Position numbers and translations under genes: made by a program. From Muribaculaceae bacterium (GTDB lineage: Bacteria > Bacteroidota > Bacteroidia > Bacteroidales > Muribaculaceae), in assembly GCA_029062005.1 (NCBI GenBank), contig JAIDQZ010000007.1:1-64000 (forward strand): a stretch of DNA of 64,000 nucleotides, given 5' to 3'. The notes under the pieces were generated by a model. The model saw only the letters and a list, made by a program, of their open reading frames with translations. It ran no database searches and was not told the origin of the DNA. Positions 30,946 through 41,092 of this stretch are shown here, piece by piece. The first letter of the stretch is position 1, and the number at the start of each line of letters is the position of its first letter.

Positions 30946-33900
30946 ATGAGAAAATCATTATCACTGATATGCTTTCTGATGGCATTTATCCACTGCCCCG
31001 CTGGAGCGGATGCTGCCCGCAAGCATACACGCGGCTCTGATGAAAAACCCATCATCACGATAAAGAGCGACGCATACAATGTGATAGGACCGGCAAACAG
31101 TTTCGGCATAATACTGGGTTCTACGGAGACCGATTACTTCGACATTGACGCAGGATTCGGTCTCCAGGAAATGGAAGTTGAACCATGGACTATAGAAGAC
31201 GGAGCCATATCCGGCACTTACAAGACACTGCAGGTAAGCGAGGAGGGCGTAATCCGGGTATATGGAGATCCGGAGAAAATAGACATGGTACAGCTTCAGG
31301 GAGGATATGTGACTGAAATAGAGATGAGCCAGTGTGTCAATCTCGAAGTGCTTGACCTAAGCCACAACACACTGAAGGCTCTCGACCTTACCCCTTTCAC
31401 CAACCTCTATGCGATCTATCTATCGGATAACCCGTTTACCAAGGAAACTCCACTTAAGGTCGGAGCTCCGAAAAACCGACTGGCAATACTTGAGATCGAT
31501 ATAGTGGACCACCTGGACCAGAGCTTCAACCTTAGTGACTATCCTGCCATCCAAGCCTTTGATGCATACCATAATCTGGATCTTTGGAACATCGATCCGA
31601 CAGGTTGTCCTGAATTACTTACAATGAGCCTTGAACTTACAAATGTCAGCACCCTTGATGTGTCAAAGAATCCCAAGCTCATAAGCCTCAATATATCAGA
31701 GACAAGAATAACCGACATAGATCTTTCGAACAATCCCGGTATATCGACCCTTATGGCAGAGCATGCCTCCGGCTGGGTCAATACTTCCTACCATCTCAAC
31801 GGGATCGACCTCACCACACTTCCAAACCTTGCCGTTCTATACCTGGGAGGAAACAGGCTTCAGAATATCGACCTCAGCAAAAATCCCAAACTCACCAATC
31901 TCAATCTCCGGAGAAACAACCTCACCTCTCTCGACCTTTCAGGAAATCCGGATCTATACAGTGTGACCATCACGCACAACGACATGGACTTCGCCACACT
32001 CCCGGCACCAGAGGAGACATGGGGTGAGTATTTCTATCTCCAGAACGATATCAGGGTATCAAAATCAATTGAAGTGAACAGCACCCTTGACCTCTCATCA
32101 AGAGTATTGCGACAGGGTACGGAAACAAGCGCAACCGTTTGGGTAAAAGCTATCAATGGGAATGATACTATTCTTGATCCCTCGCTGTATTCATATGCCG
32201 ACGGTATAATTTCATTTAATAAGGCTGTTCCCGACTCTATATATGTGAAATACGAGAATTCCCTCTTCCCCGAATACCAGCTCTCCACCACCCCGTTTAT
32301 GGTGAAAAGCTCAGCTGAGATGGGCAAGCCTTCGCCCATGATATCAATAACTCCAGGAGAAACGGCTTTTGAAACCCTCTCTGCCTATGTGGGCTTGTCA
32401 GGGGCATCGGAGGAAAGTCCGGTCAAATTCCTTGTGGATTTCGGCGACGGCGTTAAACACGAATTCCATGCTGTCTCCTTCGGGCTGCCGGAATCTCCCA
32501 ACATCTCGGGTCGCGCAACTCCAGGAAAGGCTGTGACCATCTATGTGCCGGAAGAGGAATCCGTCACCGCTTTCGGAATCGCAGATTTCCAGATTGCCGA
32601 CATCAATGTCACCCAGGCACACGATCTCAGAGTGATTAATATCAATAATGCCGGAATGAAGGATATAGATCTTCGCTATAACCGATGTCTTGAATCATTG
32701 AACCTTGACAATAATGATCTTACGGAGCTCGATCTCGAAGGGCTGTTTGCCAATTGGGAAAAGAACGTACTGCATGATCTGTCTGCCGCCGGAAACAAAC
32801 TCACCAACGCCAACATCACTGTAAGGACTCCTGTCAGGAACCTGAATCTCAGGGGGAATCAACTTTCCAACCTTTCGCTCAAGGATTTCGACAACATGAA
32901 GACTCTTGACCTTTCAGACAACCGCTTCTCAGGAGAGATGAACCTGGCATATCTCATCGAAGCAGACACCATCATTCTGTCAGGCAATCGTCTGAACCGT
33001 ATTGTATACGACACTTTCACCAATCTCTCGCTTCTCGACATCAGCGACAACTTTTTCGATCTTGAGACATTGCCATATCAGCCGGGCGCATCACAATACA
33101 TTTACGTACCTCAGAAGCCTATCGAGTTGCTTCCCAATGCACCCGCCATCAATCTTACAAGCCAGAACCGTGTGCTTGTGGACGGAGAGGGCACGACCTT
33201 CACCTGGAAAAGGGCTGACGGCTTCCCTCTAACCGAGGGTATAGACATGAACTGCACAGACGGAGCAACGCGATTCCTTAAGGACGATCTCGGGAAAGTA
33301 TATTGCGAGCTTACCAATCCGGCTTTCCCGGAATTCAACGGCAATAACGTGCTTCGCACAACCGAAGTCAACGTCGTAGGAGTTCCAACAGTGGTTGTGG
33401 CCTCATTCACCACTCTTGAGGACTCTGAGTCAGGAGAACTCATCATCGCATCAGATAAAAACACATCTATCTACGTGGACTGGAGAGGCGACGGATCAGA
33501 ATTCATACCATATGCCGCCACAAAGGAGGACTACTACAACCCCTATGACAGTATCCGCACCTACAAGAACGCGAATGTCAAGATATATACCTATGACGAA
33601 GCTACAGACCTCACCGTATTCTCCGTATATGGGATGAAGATGGGAGAATTTGACGGAACCCCGATGACCGGACTGACGATGATCGGCATCAATGACTCTG
33701 AACTCGACATAGAGGACATCAAGCTTCCCGATGCTCCTCTTACAAATCTAAAACTGAGCGGCAACAACCTGTCGGAATTCATATGGTTTGAGAAATATCC
33801 ACATCTTCAGAGCCTCGACCTAGCAGGCAACAGATTTGAGACATTCGATGCTTCCCCCCTCAAGGATCTAAAGACACTTTATCTTGGAGGCAACAGTCTG

Positions 33901-34611
33901 ACCGAAGTAAAATTTGACAATATCCGCATATGGGAACTTGACCTCGAAAACAATAATCTTGAGACTGTTGACCTGACCGGCCTGAAGGCTTTGGAACAGC
34001 TATGGATCGGTGGGAACAAACTGTCGGATATCAACGTCATCCCCTACAGGGCGACACTGCATGCGATGGATCTCACCAATAACCGTTTCTCATTCGCGAC
34101 ACTCCCCGTGCAGACTGATTACCCCAACCTCACAGTATACTATTACAGCAACCAGCAGATGCTGGATGCCGTCATATCCGACGACTTCATGACATACGAC
34201 CTGTCTTCGCAAGCACTCGTCAAAGATATATATGCGACATCCTACACGTGGTTCCTGGGAGAGCCGGTATTCGATTCGGAAACGGGCACGTTGAGCGGCG
34301 AAGTGCTTATAGAGGATGATGAATATACCATATCCGGCGGCGTGACCACTTTCAACACAAGATTCCCTGACGACGTAGTCTGCGTCATGACCAACAGTCT
34401 TTTCCCTAAGACTTATATGCGCACTCCGGCATACAGGGTTGGATATGGTGCCGATGTAGAAGGGATAGACGCGGAAAACTGTGATGCCAAAGTGGATGTG
34501 TATTCCCTGTCCGGAGCAATCCTGAAGCGTCAGGTGCACAAGTGCGAGGCTCTTGACCATCTGCCATCAGGCATATATATAGTTGAAGGAAAGAAAGTAT
34601 TTTTAAAATGA
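30946..34611 (+). CDS. leucine-rich repeat protein with T9SS type A-like C-terminus
   Basis: Many LxxLDLSxNxL repeats; ends VYSLSGAILKRQV...LPSGIYIVEGKKVFLK. Confidence 0.9.
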   Translation: MRKSLSLICFLMAFIHCPAGADAARKHTRGSDEKPIITIKSDAYNVIGPANSFGIILGSTETDYFDIDAGFGLQEMEVEPWTIEDGAISGTYKTLQVSEEGVIRVYGDPEKIDMVQLQGGYVTEIEMSQCVNLEVLDLSHNTLKALDLTPFTNLYAIYLSDNPFTKETPLKVGAPKNRLAILEIDIVDHLDQSFNLSDYPAIQAFDAYHNLDLWNIDPTGCPELLTMSLELTNVSTLDVSKNPKLISLNISETRITDIDLSNNPGISTLMAEHASGWVNTSYHLNGIDLTTLPNLAVLYLGGNRLQNIDLSKNPKLTNLNLRRNNLTSLDLSGNPDLYSVTITHNDMDFATLPAPEETWGEYFYLQNDIRVSKSIEVNSTLDLSSRVLRQGTETSATVWVKAINGNDTILDPSLYSYADGIISFNKAVPDSIYVKYENSLFPEYQLSTTPFMVKSSAEMGKPSPMISITPGETAFETLSAYVGLSGASEESPVKFLVDFGDGVKHEFHAVSFGLPESPNISGRATPGKAVTIYVPEEESVTAFGIADFQIADINVTQAHDLRVININNAGMKDIDLRYNRCLESLNLDNNDLTELDLEGLFANWEKNVLHDLSAAGNKLTNANITVRTPVRNLNLRGNQLSNLSLKDFDNMKTLDLSDNRFSGEMNLAYLIEADTIILSGNRLNRIVYDTFTNLSLLDISDNFFDLETLPYQPGASQYIYVPQKPIELLPNAPAINLTSQNRVLVDGEGTTFTWKRADGFPLTEGIDMNCTDGATRFLKDDLGKVYCELTNPAFPEFNGNNVLRTTEVNVVGVPTVVVASFTTLEDSESGELIIASDKNTSIYVDWRGDGSEFIPYAATKEDYYNPYDSIRTYKNANVKIYTYDEATDLTVFSVYGMKMGEFDGTPMTGLTMIGINDSELDIEDIKLPDAPLTNLKLSGNNLSEFIWFEKYPHLQSLDLAGNRFETFDASPLKDLKTLYLGGNSLTEVKFDNIRIWELDLENNNLETVDLTGLKALEQLWIGGNKLSDINVIPYRATLHAMDLTNNRFSFATLPVQTDYPNLTVYYYSNQQMLDAVISDDFMTYDLSSQALVKDIYATSYTWFLGEPVFDSETGTLSGEVLIEDDEYTISGGVTTFNTRFPDDVVCVMTNSLFPKTYMRTPAYRVGYGADVEGIDAENCDAKVDVYSLSGAILKRQVHKCEALDHLPSGIYIVEGKKVFLK

Positions 34612-34645
34612 CGATAAACCAATTCTTAACCATAAAAATATCCAA

Positions 34646-36523
34646 ATGATGAAAAGAATCTGTTTTTGGATTGTAGCTGTCATCACAGCTTTCGGAATCC
34701 TTCCGGCATCAGCTCAGGATGGAAGCAACGTACAGTTCACAATCAATGTTCCGAATCCCGAGGCCGTCAAGTGCAACATGAACGACGAGCTATATGAGCT
34801 GACAAAGGGAGCCAATGTTTTTGACGTGCCTATATACACAAGTTTCTATTTCGAGGGAGTGGCACCCTGGAAACTTACCGGTATCACGGATAAAAACGGC
34901 ACAACCCCTTCCGGATTCTATGGTGATTCCTGGTATCTTACAGCCTATCCCGAAATACAGGATGAGGAGTATACTCTCGCTCTGACCAATCTTGATGATT
35001 TCCGTACAGCCCAATTCACCCTTAATGTTGATGATCCTTCTCTGGTTTATGCTGTTTTGGGAGGCTATTTTACAACCCTTGACCTGAAGGAGGGCGCAAA
35101 CATAGTTAAATTCGATCCAGCCAAGGAGACTTTCATTACGTTGTCACCGGTGACATACGACATACCTCTTTATTCCGTCAAAATCGATGGCACAGAAGTG
35201 GCACCCATTGACAACACATATAACGTGGAGCTGTCAGAGGACTGTGTGGTGGATGTAGTCGCTATCCTTCCTGACGAAGACCATGTGGTCAATTTCTCAT
35301 ATTCCGAAGGAGCCGAGGGATCAATATCCATCAGTATCAATAATGAGGACGTGACGGATTTCGATGGGAAAACCATTACTGTGAAGGTCGGCGACAGACT
35401 GACAATAAAAGGGAACTCTCAGGAATACAAATATCAGGAAGTAAAGATAAACGACAGTGCCGTACCGTTCGAGACCGCCAGCTACTCATTCGCTGTAATG
35501 AAAGACTCCGAAGTATTCATCGACGCACGTCCCTACGGCTCAATCAAGGCTACCATAGTGATTCCAAATGCTGATCTTGTATCCATCTATCAGCTCTACT
35601 CCTACGATGAGGCACTGCCTATGCAACAGGGTGAAAACATCATTGAACTTCCGGAGAACAACTCTGCAGTAAGATGGGAAATCAGCACAATGGCTATACT
35701 GAATTCAATAACACTCAATGATGAGACTTTGTCATCATATTATTCCAGCGTGACCCTCAATGACGGCGATGTCCTGGTGTTTGACATTACGGAAAAAGTC
35801 TTCGATAAAAAGGCCGTCGTCTGGGTCGACAATACGACTGGCAAAGCTTGCTCAATCTACCTTGAGCTTTCTTCTATCACCGACCACTCCACAAGATATT
35901 CGTTCGACAACGGTTACAACTTGATCGACTTCTACCAACAGATGAATCCGTTCTCTCTCGGATGGTTTGGAATGAGTCAGGAAATCGAGAATGTAAGCCA
36001 GACCGGCAAGGCATATCTCAACGGCAAGCTTCTTGAACCGATGTATGAAGGCAGCACTACTTTTAGCATGGAACTCAACGACAACGATGTGCTAAAGCTC
36101 TTCATGGACAACGCTCCTGAAGAATGCAAGGTGGCTTTCGATATTGCTGAAGGCGTGGAGGCAAGCGTAGTCAAGGATATTGTAACAGCAGTAGAAAATC
36201 CTGCCGACGGCTTTGATTGCTTCGCTGGCACACAGGTGACCGTAACAGGCAAGAACCTCAACGTATCTGTCAACGATAATGTAATAACAGGGGTTAGCTC
36301 TGATGAAGAAAACGGTGATACCGTATTCACATTTATCGTGGCAGACGCAGAGACTTCTGTAGCCGTGACAGCAGGCGGCACATCCGGAGTTGCGGCTATC
36401 GCAGCTGAGTCCGATGCAGCTGTCTACAACATGCAAGGCATGAAGGTAGGAAAGAAATCCGGTCTCAAAGACCTTGCTCCGGGCATATATATCGTAAACG
36501 GCAAGAAAGTAGCTGTTGACTGA
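34646..36523 (+). CDS. secreted protein of unknown function with repeated domains and T9SS type A-like C-terminus
   Basis: Signal peptide ending SAQ; C-term AVYNMQGMKVGKKSGLKDLAPGIYIVNGKKVAVD. Confidence 0.8.
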   Translation: MMKRICFWIVAVITAFGILPASAQDGSNVQFTINVPNPEAVKCNMNDELYELTKGANVFDVPIYTSFYFEGVAPWKLTGITDKNGTTPSGFYGDSWYLTAYPEIQDEEYTLALTNLDDFRTAQFTLNVDDPSLVYAVLGGYFTTLDLKEGANIVKFDPAKETFITLSPVTYDIPLYSVKIDGTEVAPIDNTYNVELSEDCVVDVVAILPDEDHVVNFSYSEGAEGSISISINNEDVTDFDGKTITVKVGDRLTIKGNSQEYKYQEVKINDSAVPFETASYSFAVMKDSEVFIDARPYGSIKATIVIPNADLVSIYQLYSYDEALPMQQGENIIELPENNSAVRWEISTMAILNSITLNDETLSSYYSSVTLNDGDVLVFDITEKVFDKKAVVWVDNTTGKACSIYLELSSITDHSTRYSFDNGYNLIDFYQQMNPFSLGWFGMSQEIENVSQTGKAYLNGKLLEPMYEGSTTFSMELNDNDVLKLFMDNAPEECKVAFDIAEGVEASVVKDIVTAVENPADGFDCFAGTQVTVTGKNLNVSVNDNVITGVSSDEENGDTVFTFIVADAETSVAVTAGGTSGVAAIAAESDAAVYNMQGMKVGKKSGLKDLAPGIYIVNGKKVAVD

Positions 36524-36547
36524 TACTGAAATTCAGATCTTTTTCTG

Positions 36548-36579
36548 CGAGAGGGTGTGTCATCGGGCACACCCTCTCG
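36548..36579 (+). terminator. strong hairpin terminator
   Basis: cgagagggtgtg / cacaccctctcg 12-bp perfect stem, 8-nt loop; weak T-tract. Confidence 0.65.
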
Positions 36580-36734
36580 TGTCTTCACGCAGGATGCATA
36601 GATGATTGGAAGGATGAGTATTCAGCATTATAAACATGCTTTTCACATGCTAAAATTGCCCGTCTGCAGAACTTATTTGCAAGCAGTTTCTTTTTTATTT
36701 AATTTTGTTGCCGGTTAAATTAATTCATAAAGAA

Positions 36735-37316
36735 ATGAAACGAATAATATTTTTCCCAATAGCTGTGTTTATATGCGTGCTCTCATTCGCACAACCAATG
36801 GGCATGCGACCTCAGTCTACATATGAGCAGGCAGATGAAGTGAGAAAACAACTCAATCTTGACCACTCTCAGTTTGAGAAGGTCTATTCAGCCTATGATA
36901 AATACAACAAGGCTGTATTTGGATATCAATCAAACGGGATGACGATGCCCGCATCTCCCGCAGGAAATCACCATGGCGGACACATGGGGAATCGCCCTGG
37001 AAACAGCGGTCCGGGCAGCAGACCCGGATTTGGTGGAGGTCATCCCGGCAGACCACAAGGCGGACATCCTGATTTCAACGGTCAAAGACCGGTACGTCTT
37101 GGCAATGACAACCCGAAAGGCTTGGGACGAAAATCAGAAGACATACAGAAAATGGAGAGAAAGCGTGCCAAGCAAGAGGAAAAACTGGTAAAGTCCATGC
37201 AGAAGATATTCAAACATGAACCGGGCGCCTTAACTAAATGGCAGACTATACGTAATGAGCAGATTAAAAGAATGTTCCAGCGGCCTCCGGCACCCGACGT
37301 GAATGGCAAAGATTAA
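36735..37316 (+). CDS. secreted Spy/DUF4890-like protein with Gly/Pro/His-rich linker
   Basis: MKRIIFFPIAVFICVLSFAQ signal peptide; two helical blocks flank GGHMGNRPGNSGPGSRPGFGGGHPGRPQGGHPDFNG. Track start 36705; ATG 36735 preferred. Confidence 0.65.
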   Translation: MKRIIFFPIAVFICVLSFAQPMGMRPQSTYEQADEVRKQLNLDHSQFEKVYSAYDKYNKAVFGYQSNGMTMPASPAGNHHGGHMGNRPGNSGPGSRPGFGGGHPGRPQGGHPDFNGQRPVRLGNDNPKGLGRKSEDIQKMERKRAKQEEKLVKSMQKIFKHEPGALTKWQTIRNEQIKRMFQRPPAPDVNGKD

Positions 37317-37360
37317 TTGTAACAAAATAAGCAACTTATTAATCCTTAATTAACAACACA

Positions 37361-39256
37361 ATGAAACAGATTAAATTTATATTGGCAATGGTATCTGTCT
37401 TGGTACTTGCATCATGCACCAACAACGATCCGGTATTCCCTGACGGCCCACCCGAATGGGGTAATGGACCGGGATTCCCGGGCAATCCCGGTGAAAATGA
37501 CGGAGACGTTCCTGATTTCGACGCTCAGATTCTCCCCTACCGGGGCCAGACGGCTACAGATGCTGACAAGGATATCGTAGGAACTGACGAGAACATATTT
37601 TGGGAAGCCAATAAATTCAAGAACAAGGTAAACATATCTTATTCGGGAGAAGACGCAACAGTAGAAACCGATTGCAGTGATATCGTTTCCCATGTCAATA
37701 GAGGACATGTAGTTATAGATATGCTGACCAATTCGGTAAGCGGAGTCGAGATAAACGTCAGCGGCAAGAGCAACAATGGCTCTCTGAAAATATACGGCGA
37801 GAAGAAGACACTCCTCAATCTTAATGGAGTCGAGCTGACATCGCAGAACGGTCCTGCAATTAACAATCAATGCAAAAAACGTCTTTTCATCAATCTCGCT
37901 TCCGGGTCAGTCAACAAACTTACAGATGCATCCAAATATTCGGATGACCACTATTATATCAACGGCAACACCTCAGACAATGAAGACAGAAAGGGATGCC
38001 TTTTCAGTGAGGGAAATCTAATCTTCAGTGGGACAGGAAGCCTGATAGTGGCAGGGAATCAGAAACATGGCATAGCCTCCGACGGGTATATGTATGTGCG
38101 TCCGGGAGTTACTATAGCTGTGACCGAAGCGGCAAAGAATGCTATCCATATAAAAGGAGACAAGACGGACGATATCGGTGTCATCATCGCCGGCGGTCTG
38201 ATCTATACTCTATCGGAATCCGATGCAGGAAAAGGAATAAAAACCGACTGTCATGTAGATATCAGGGGTGGTCAGCTTGACTTAAACACAAAAGGAGATG
38301 CCATTTATGACGCAGATGAAAACGACACATCTTCAGCTGCAGGAATCAAAACAGACGGAAACGTAATCATCAGTGGAGGATCGATTTCCATAAAGAGCTG
38401 CGGCTCCGGGGGTAAAGGGATCAACGCCGACGGCTATCTGAATGTGACAGGAGGCGAGACTACTGTTGTGACAACAGGAGGCAAATACGTCTACAATTCC
38501 GCTCTCGACCTCGAATCATCGCCCAAAGGAATAAAAGCTGACGGCAATGTTACGATCGATGACGGGTGCGTCAATATCATGGTATCAGGTGTCAGCGACG
38601 GATCGGAGGGACTTGAAAGCAAAGCAGACCTTACCGTCAACGGTGGCAGCATTTTCGTATACGCTTATGATGACGCCATTAACGCGGCAAGATCAATAAC
38701 CGTCAATGGCGGCAGAATATACGCATACGCAGTCAACAACGACGGAATAGACTCTAACGGTACCTTGACCTTCAACGGAGGACTGACAATCGCAAACGGC
38801 AGCAATGCTCCGGAAGAAGCCTTCGACTGCGACCGATCAAATAACTTCATGGTGAACGGAGGCACATTGATTGGCATTGGTGGCTCGGCAATTGCTCCCT
38901 CTTCTTCAAGCACACAGAATACAGTCATCTACAATGGAATTCAGTTTGCAAAAAATCAGACAATCGTAATTCTCGGTGAAGATGGAAAGCCCATAATGGC
39001 ATATGACATACCTCGAACCATCAACGGATGCCTTTTCTTCAGTTCACCTGATCTTAAAGATGGAGACACCTATCAGATAAGCACGAATGGGAAGATTGCG
39101 GATGCGCTTCAGGAATGGAACGGCTGGCATGACGGTGGCAACTGGAGCGACGGAAGTTCCGTAGGCTCATTCACTGTAAAGGGAACCATCACTACTGTCG
39201 GTGTGTCATCCGGACCGGGAGGTGGTGGTTTCCCGGGAGGCAACCGCCCCTGGTGA
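37361..39256 (+). CDS. carbohydrate-binding domain (Cthe_2159-like) lipoprotein
   Basis: Lipobox LVLASC; GVEINVSGKSNNGSLKIYGEKKTLLNLNGVELTSQNGPAINNQCKKRLFINLASGSVNKLTD; repeated KGIKADGNVTI/INADGYLNVTGG turns. Confidence 0.85.
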   Translation: MKQIKFILAMVSVLVLASCTNNDPVFPDGPPEWGNGPGFPGNPGENDGDVPDFDAQILPYRGQTATDADKDIVGTDENIFWEANKFKNKVNISYSGEDATVETDCSDIVSHVNRGHVVIDMLTNSVSGVEINVSGKSNNGSLKIYGEKKTLLNLNGVELTSQNGPAINNQCKKRLFINLASGSVNKLTDASKYSDDHYYINGNTSDNEDRKGCLFSEGNLIFSGTGSLIVAGNQKHGIASDGYMYVRPGVTIAVTEAAKNAIHIKGDKTDDIGVIIAGGLIYTLSESDAGKGIKTDCHVDIRGGQLDLNTKGDAIYDADENDTSSAAGIKTDGNVIISGGSISIKSCGSGGKGINADGYLNVTGGETTVVTTGGKYVYNSALDLESSPKGIKADGNVTIDDGCVNIMVSGVSDGSEGLESKADLTVNGGSIFVYAYDDAINAARSITVNGGRIYAYAVNNDGIDSNGTLTFNGGLTIANGSNAPEEAFDCDRSNNFMVNGGTLIGIGGSAIAPSSSSTQNTVIYNGIQFAKNQTIVILGEDGKPIMAYDIPRTINGCLFFSSPDLKDGDTYQISTNGKIADALQEWNGWHDGGNWSDGSSVGSFTVKGTITTVGVSSGPGGGGFPGGNRPW

Positions 39257-39287
39257 TAAAATGTAATTTTTTGGTTAATTTGTATTT

Positions 39288-39312
39288 AAGCTCCGTTTAT
39301 GAAACGGGGCTT
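39288..39312 (+). terminator. terminator of the Cthe_2159-like gene
   Basis: aagctccgttt / aaacggggctt stem (one G-U) followed by TTTAAC. Confidence 0.65.
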
Positions 39313-39405
39313 TAACATTATCAATTTCCGTATAACCATAAGTTGCAAGAGAGAGATTTACCAAAATTTGAGACTCTTGATATATACGCTTTCAGGAAAT
39401 TTGAT

Positions 39406-39413
39406 TAACTTTG
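39406..39413 (+). promoter_or_regulatory. -7 box TAACTTTG upstream of the 39449 lipoprotein
   Basis: TAACTTTG 36 nt before the start codon; no clear -33 at N20. Confidence 0.5.
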
Positions 39414-39448
39414 CAGTTGTATTGACACTCCACTAAAAGATAAAAAAT

Positions 39449-40012
39449 ATGAAGCAGCCAAACTCCATTGTCTTATTTATTGCCATGATATTAATTTCTG
39501 CTTGCAATAAAGAGGAACCAAAGTTTTCGGCATCTCAAATTCAAGACGCTCTTTTTGAAATGAAAGGTATATATTATGGCGACATGAGGGTGTCGTATTA
39601 CCATGGCGACAGGATATCAGAAGGAGAGGAATGTAAGGTGGCGTCGAGAGACTCATTGATTATCAATATGGATCTTAAGCCAATGGCATCCACAATATCA
39701 GATGAATATATTGCTTCCCGTCTCCTTGAAATAGGAATGGTCCAGGTTAATGCAGGATATGAATTTATCCAGATGGATGATGCGATGTATAGTTTTATTC
39801 TACTTCCTAAAGATGTACTTGTGCCCGGAGGATATGGTGCCCCGGCACCCGTCAGGATTGCATTCGCTCAATCTTTTGGAGGAGATGCGTTTTATCATGA
39901 TGGCAATCACATAATGTTCAATCTCTCCCCTGTTGAGTTATGGATAGGCGGAGAAAAATTTGAACACTTCAAACAACTAGTATATCACTACGAAGGATCA
40001 ACTGATAAATAA
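39449..40012 (+). CDS. DUF4840-like lipoprotein
   Basis: Lipobox LISAC; IQDALFEMKGIYYGDMRVSYYHGDR. Confidence 0.65.
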   Translation: MKQPNSIVLFIAMILISACNKEEPKFSASQIQDALFEMKGIYYGDMRVSYYHGDRISEGEECKVASRDSLIINMDLKPMASTISDEYIASRLLEIGMVQVNAGYEFIQMDDAMYSFILLPKDVLVPGGYGAPAPVRIAFAQSFGGDAFYHDGNHIMFNLSPVELWIGGEKFEHFKQLVYHYEGSTDK

Positions 40013-40029
40013 TAACCGGACAATTATTT

Positions 40030-40422
40030 ATGTTAAGGAAATATATTTTATTACTGGCAAGCGTAATATTATTTTGCTTATGTACTTCTTGTGAGACAGA
40101 AGAGGATTTTGGTTTCCCCTCCAAGATTGAAATATCCGGGAAAGGAGAATCTATCGACATAAAAGGAAGCAATGATTTGCCTCCAGTCATTATACACATT
40201 GAACTTCTTGACTATTATGGTGATGGGAATTACGATGTAGAAATGGAAGACAACGAGTATTTGGAAACAACAACTGACTGGCTAACTGTCAAATATTATC
40301 CGGCAGAATACAAGATGATTCTTGTTGCGGAGCCAAACGAAACCAATAAGAAACGTAAATTATATCTATATCTTTTCTCTGGAAATTCCCGGCAGGAAAT
40401 CACAGTAATTCAATCAAGATAG
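40030..40422 (+). CDS. lipoprotein with BACON-like domain
   Basis: Lipobox LCLCTSC; TTDWLTVKYYPAEYKMILVAEPNETNKKRKLYLYLFSGNSRQEITVIQ. Confidence 0.6.
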   Translation: MLRKYILLLASVILFCLCTSCETEEDFGFPSKIEISGKGESIDIKGSNDLPPVIIHIELLDYYGDGNYDVEMEDNEYLETTTDWLTVKYYPAEYKMILVAEPNETNKKRKLYLYLFSGNSRQEITVIQSR

Positions 40423-40538
40423 TCTCTATTCAATTTATTACGTAGTTGAGGTCCCATTACCGTACTTTCTTAAGCGTGTATAAGTCCAACGGATGCTCCA
40501 ACGCTGAATGCTTTATTTTGCCGGATTCTGCATTAGTG

Positions 40539-40575
40539 TAAAAAAAAGTCTCAAAAATCATTGATTTTCAAGACT
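40539..40575 (-). terminator. minus-strand Rho-independent terminator at the edge of the AT-rich island
   Basis: Minus strand AGTCTTGAAAATCA..TGATTTTTGAGACT hairpin (two mismatches) followed by TTTTTTTT. Confidence 0.65.
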
Positions 40576-40815
40576 CTTCCGCGCATTGCGCTTTAAGATG
40601 GTGATCCGATTGGATGAATCCCAATCACATCTATATCTTGAATACCAATAATTTACATTGCTAATTATTACTACTCCAACATTTGCTCCTACGATGCATT
40701 GCCGCAATTTGCATGCTTTTGCCCGTCTGAATCCGTAGTCAGCAGTGTTATAGCCAAGTTCTATAACTTGCCTTAATAAGAATAACGTACTTATTTTAGG
40801 AATAGTATCGTCCAT
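40558..40815 (-). CDS. small hypothetical protein (85 aa)
   Basis: ORF whose stop lies inside a minus-strand terminator hairpin; no recognised family. Confidence 0.4.
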   Translation of the reverse strand: MDDTIPKISTLFLLRQVIELGYNTADYGFRRAKACKLRQCIVGANVGVVIISNVNYWYSRYRCDWDSSNRITILKRNARKSLENQ

Positions 40816-41056
40816 TCTAAAAATATAACTGGAAACAGTCTGCTTAACCCCTTATATATATTAGTGGAATGTATAGTATACCCTTTTTGTTAAAATAAAT
40901 TAACACGCAATATGTAAAAAGGTAACATTCAATATATTGAGTTATTTTTGAGCTATATTTGTATTTTAAATCTTTTCTTTTTTGCCAAAGAATGCTATCG
41001 ATTACTCTTTCCACATGATAATCTTATTGTGAAAATCATAAAGATTTTTGTATATA

Positions 41057-41087
41057 TTGGGCTAAATAAAAAAAATAACTAACTTTG
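41057..41087 (+). promoter_or_regulatory. promoter of candidate short RNA
   Basis: TTG-N20-TAACTTTG, same spacing as the tRNA promoters in this window. Confidence 0.65.
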
Positions 41088-41092
41088 CAACA

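Noticed and set aside
37900-38850. Repeat-rich region considered as CRISPR or tandem DNA repeat
   Set aside because: Repetition is at protein level (beta-helix turns) with no uniform spacers.
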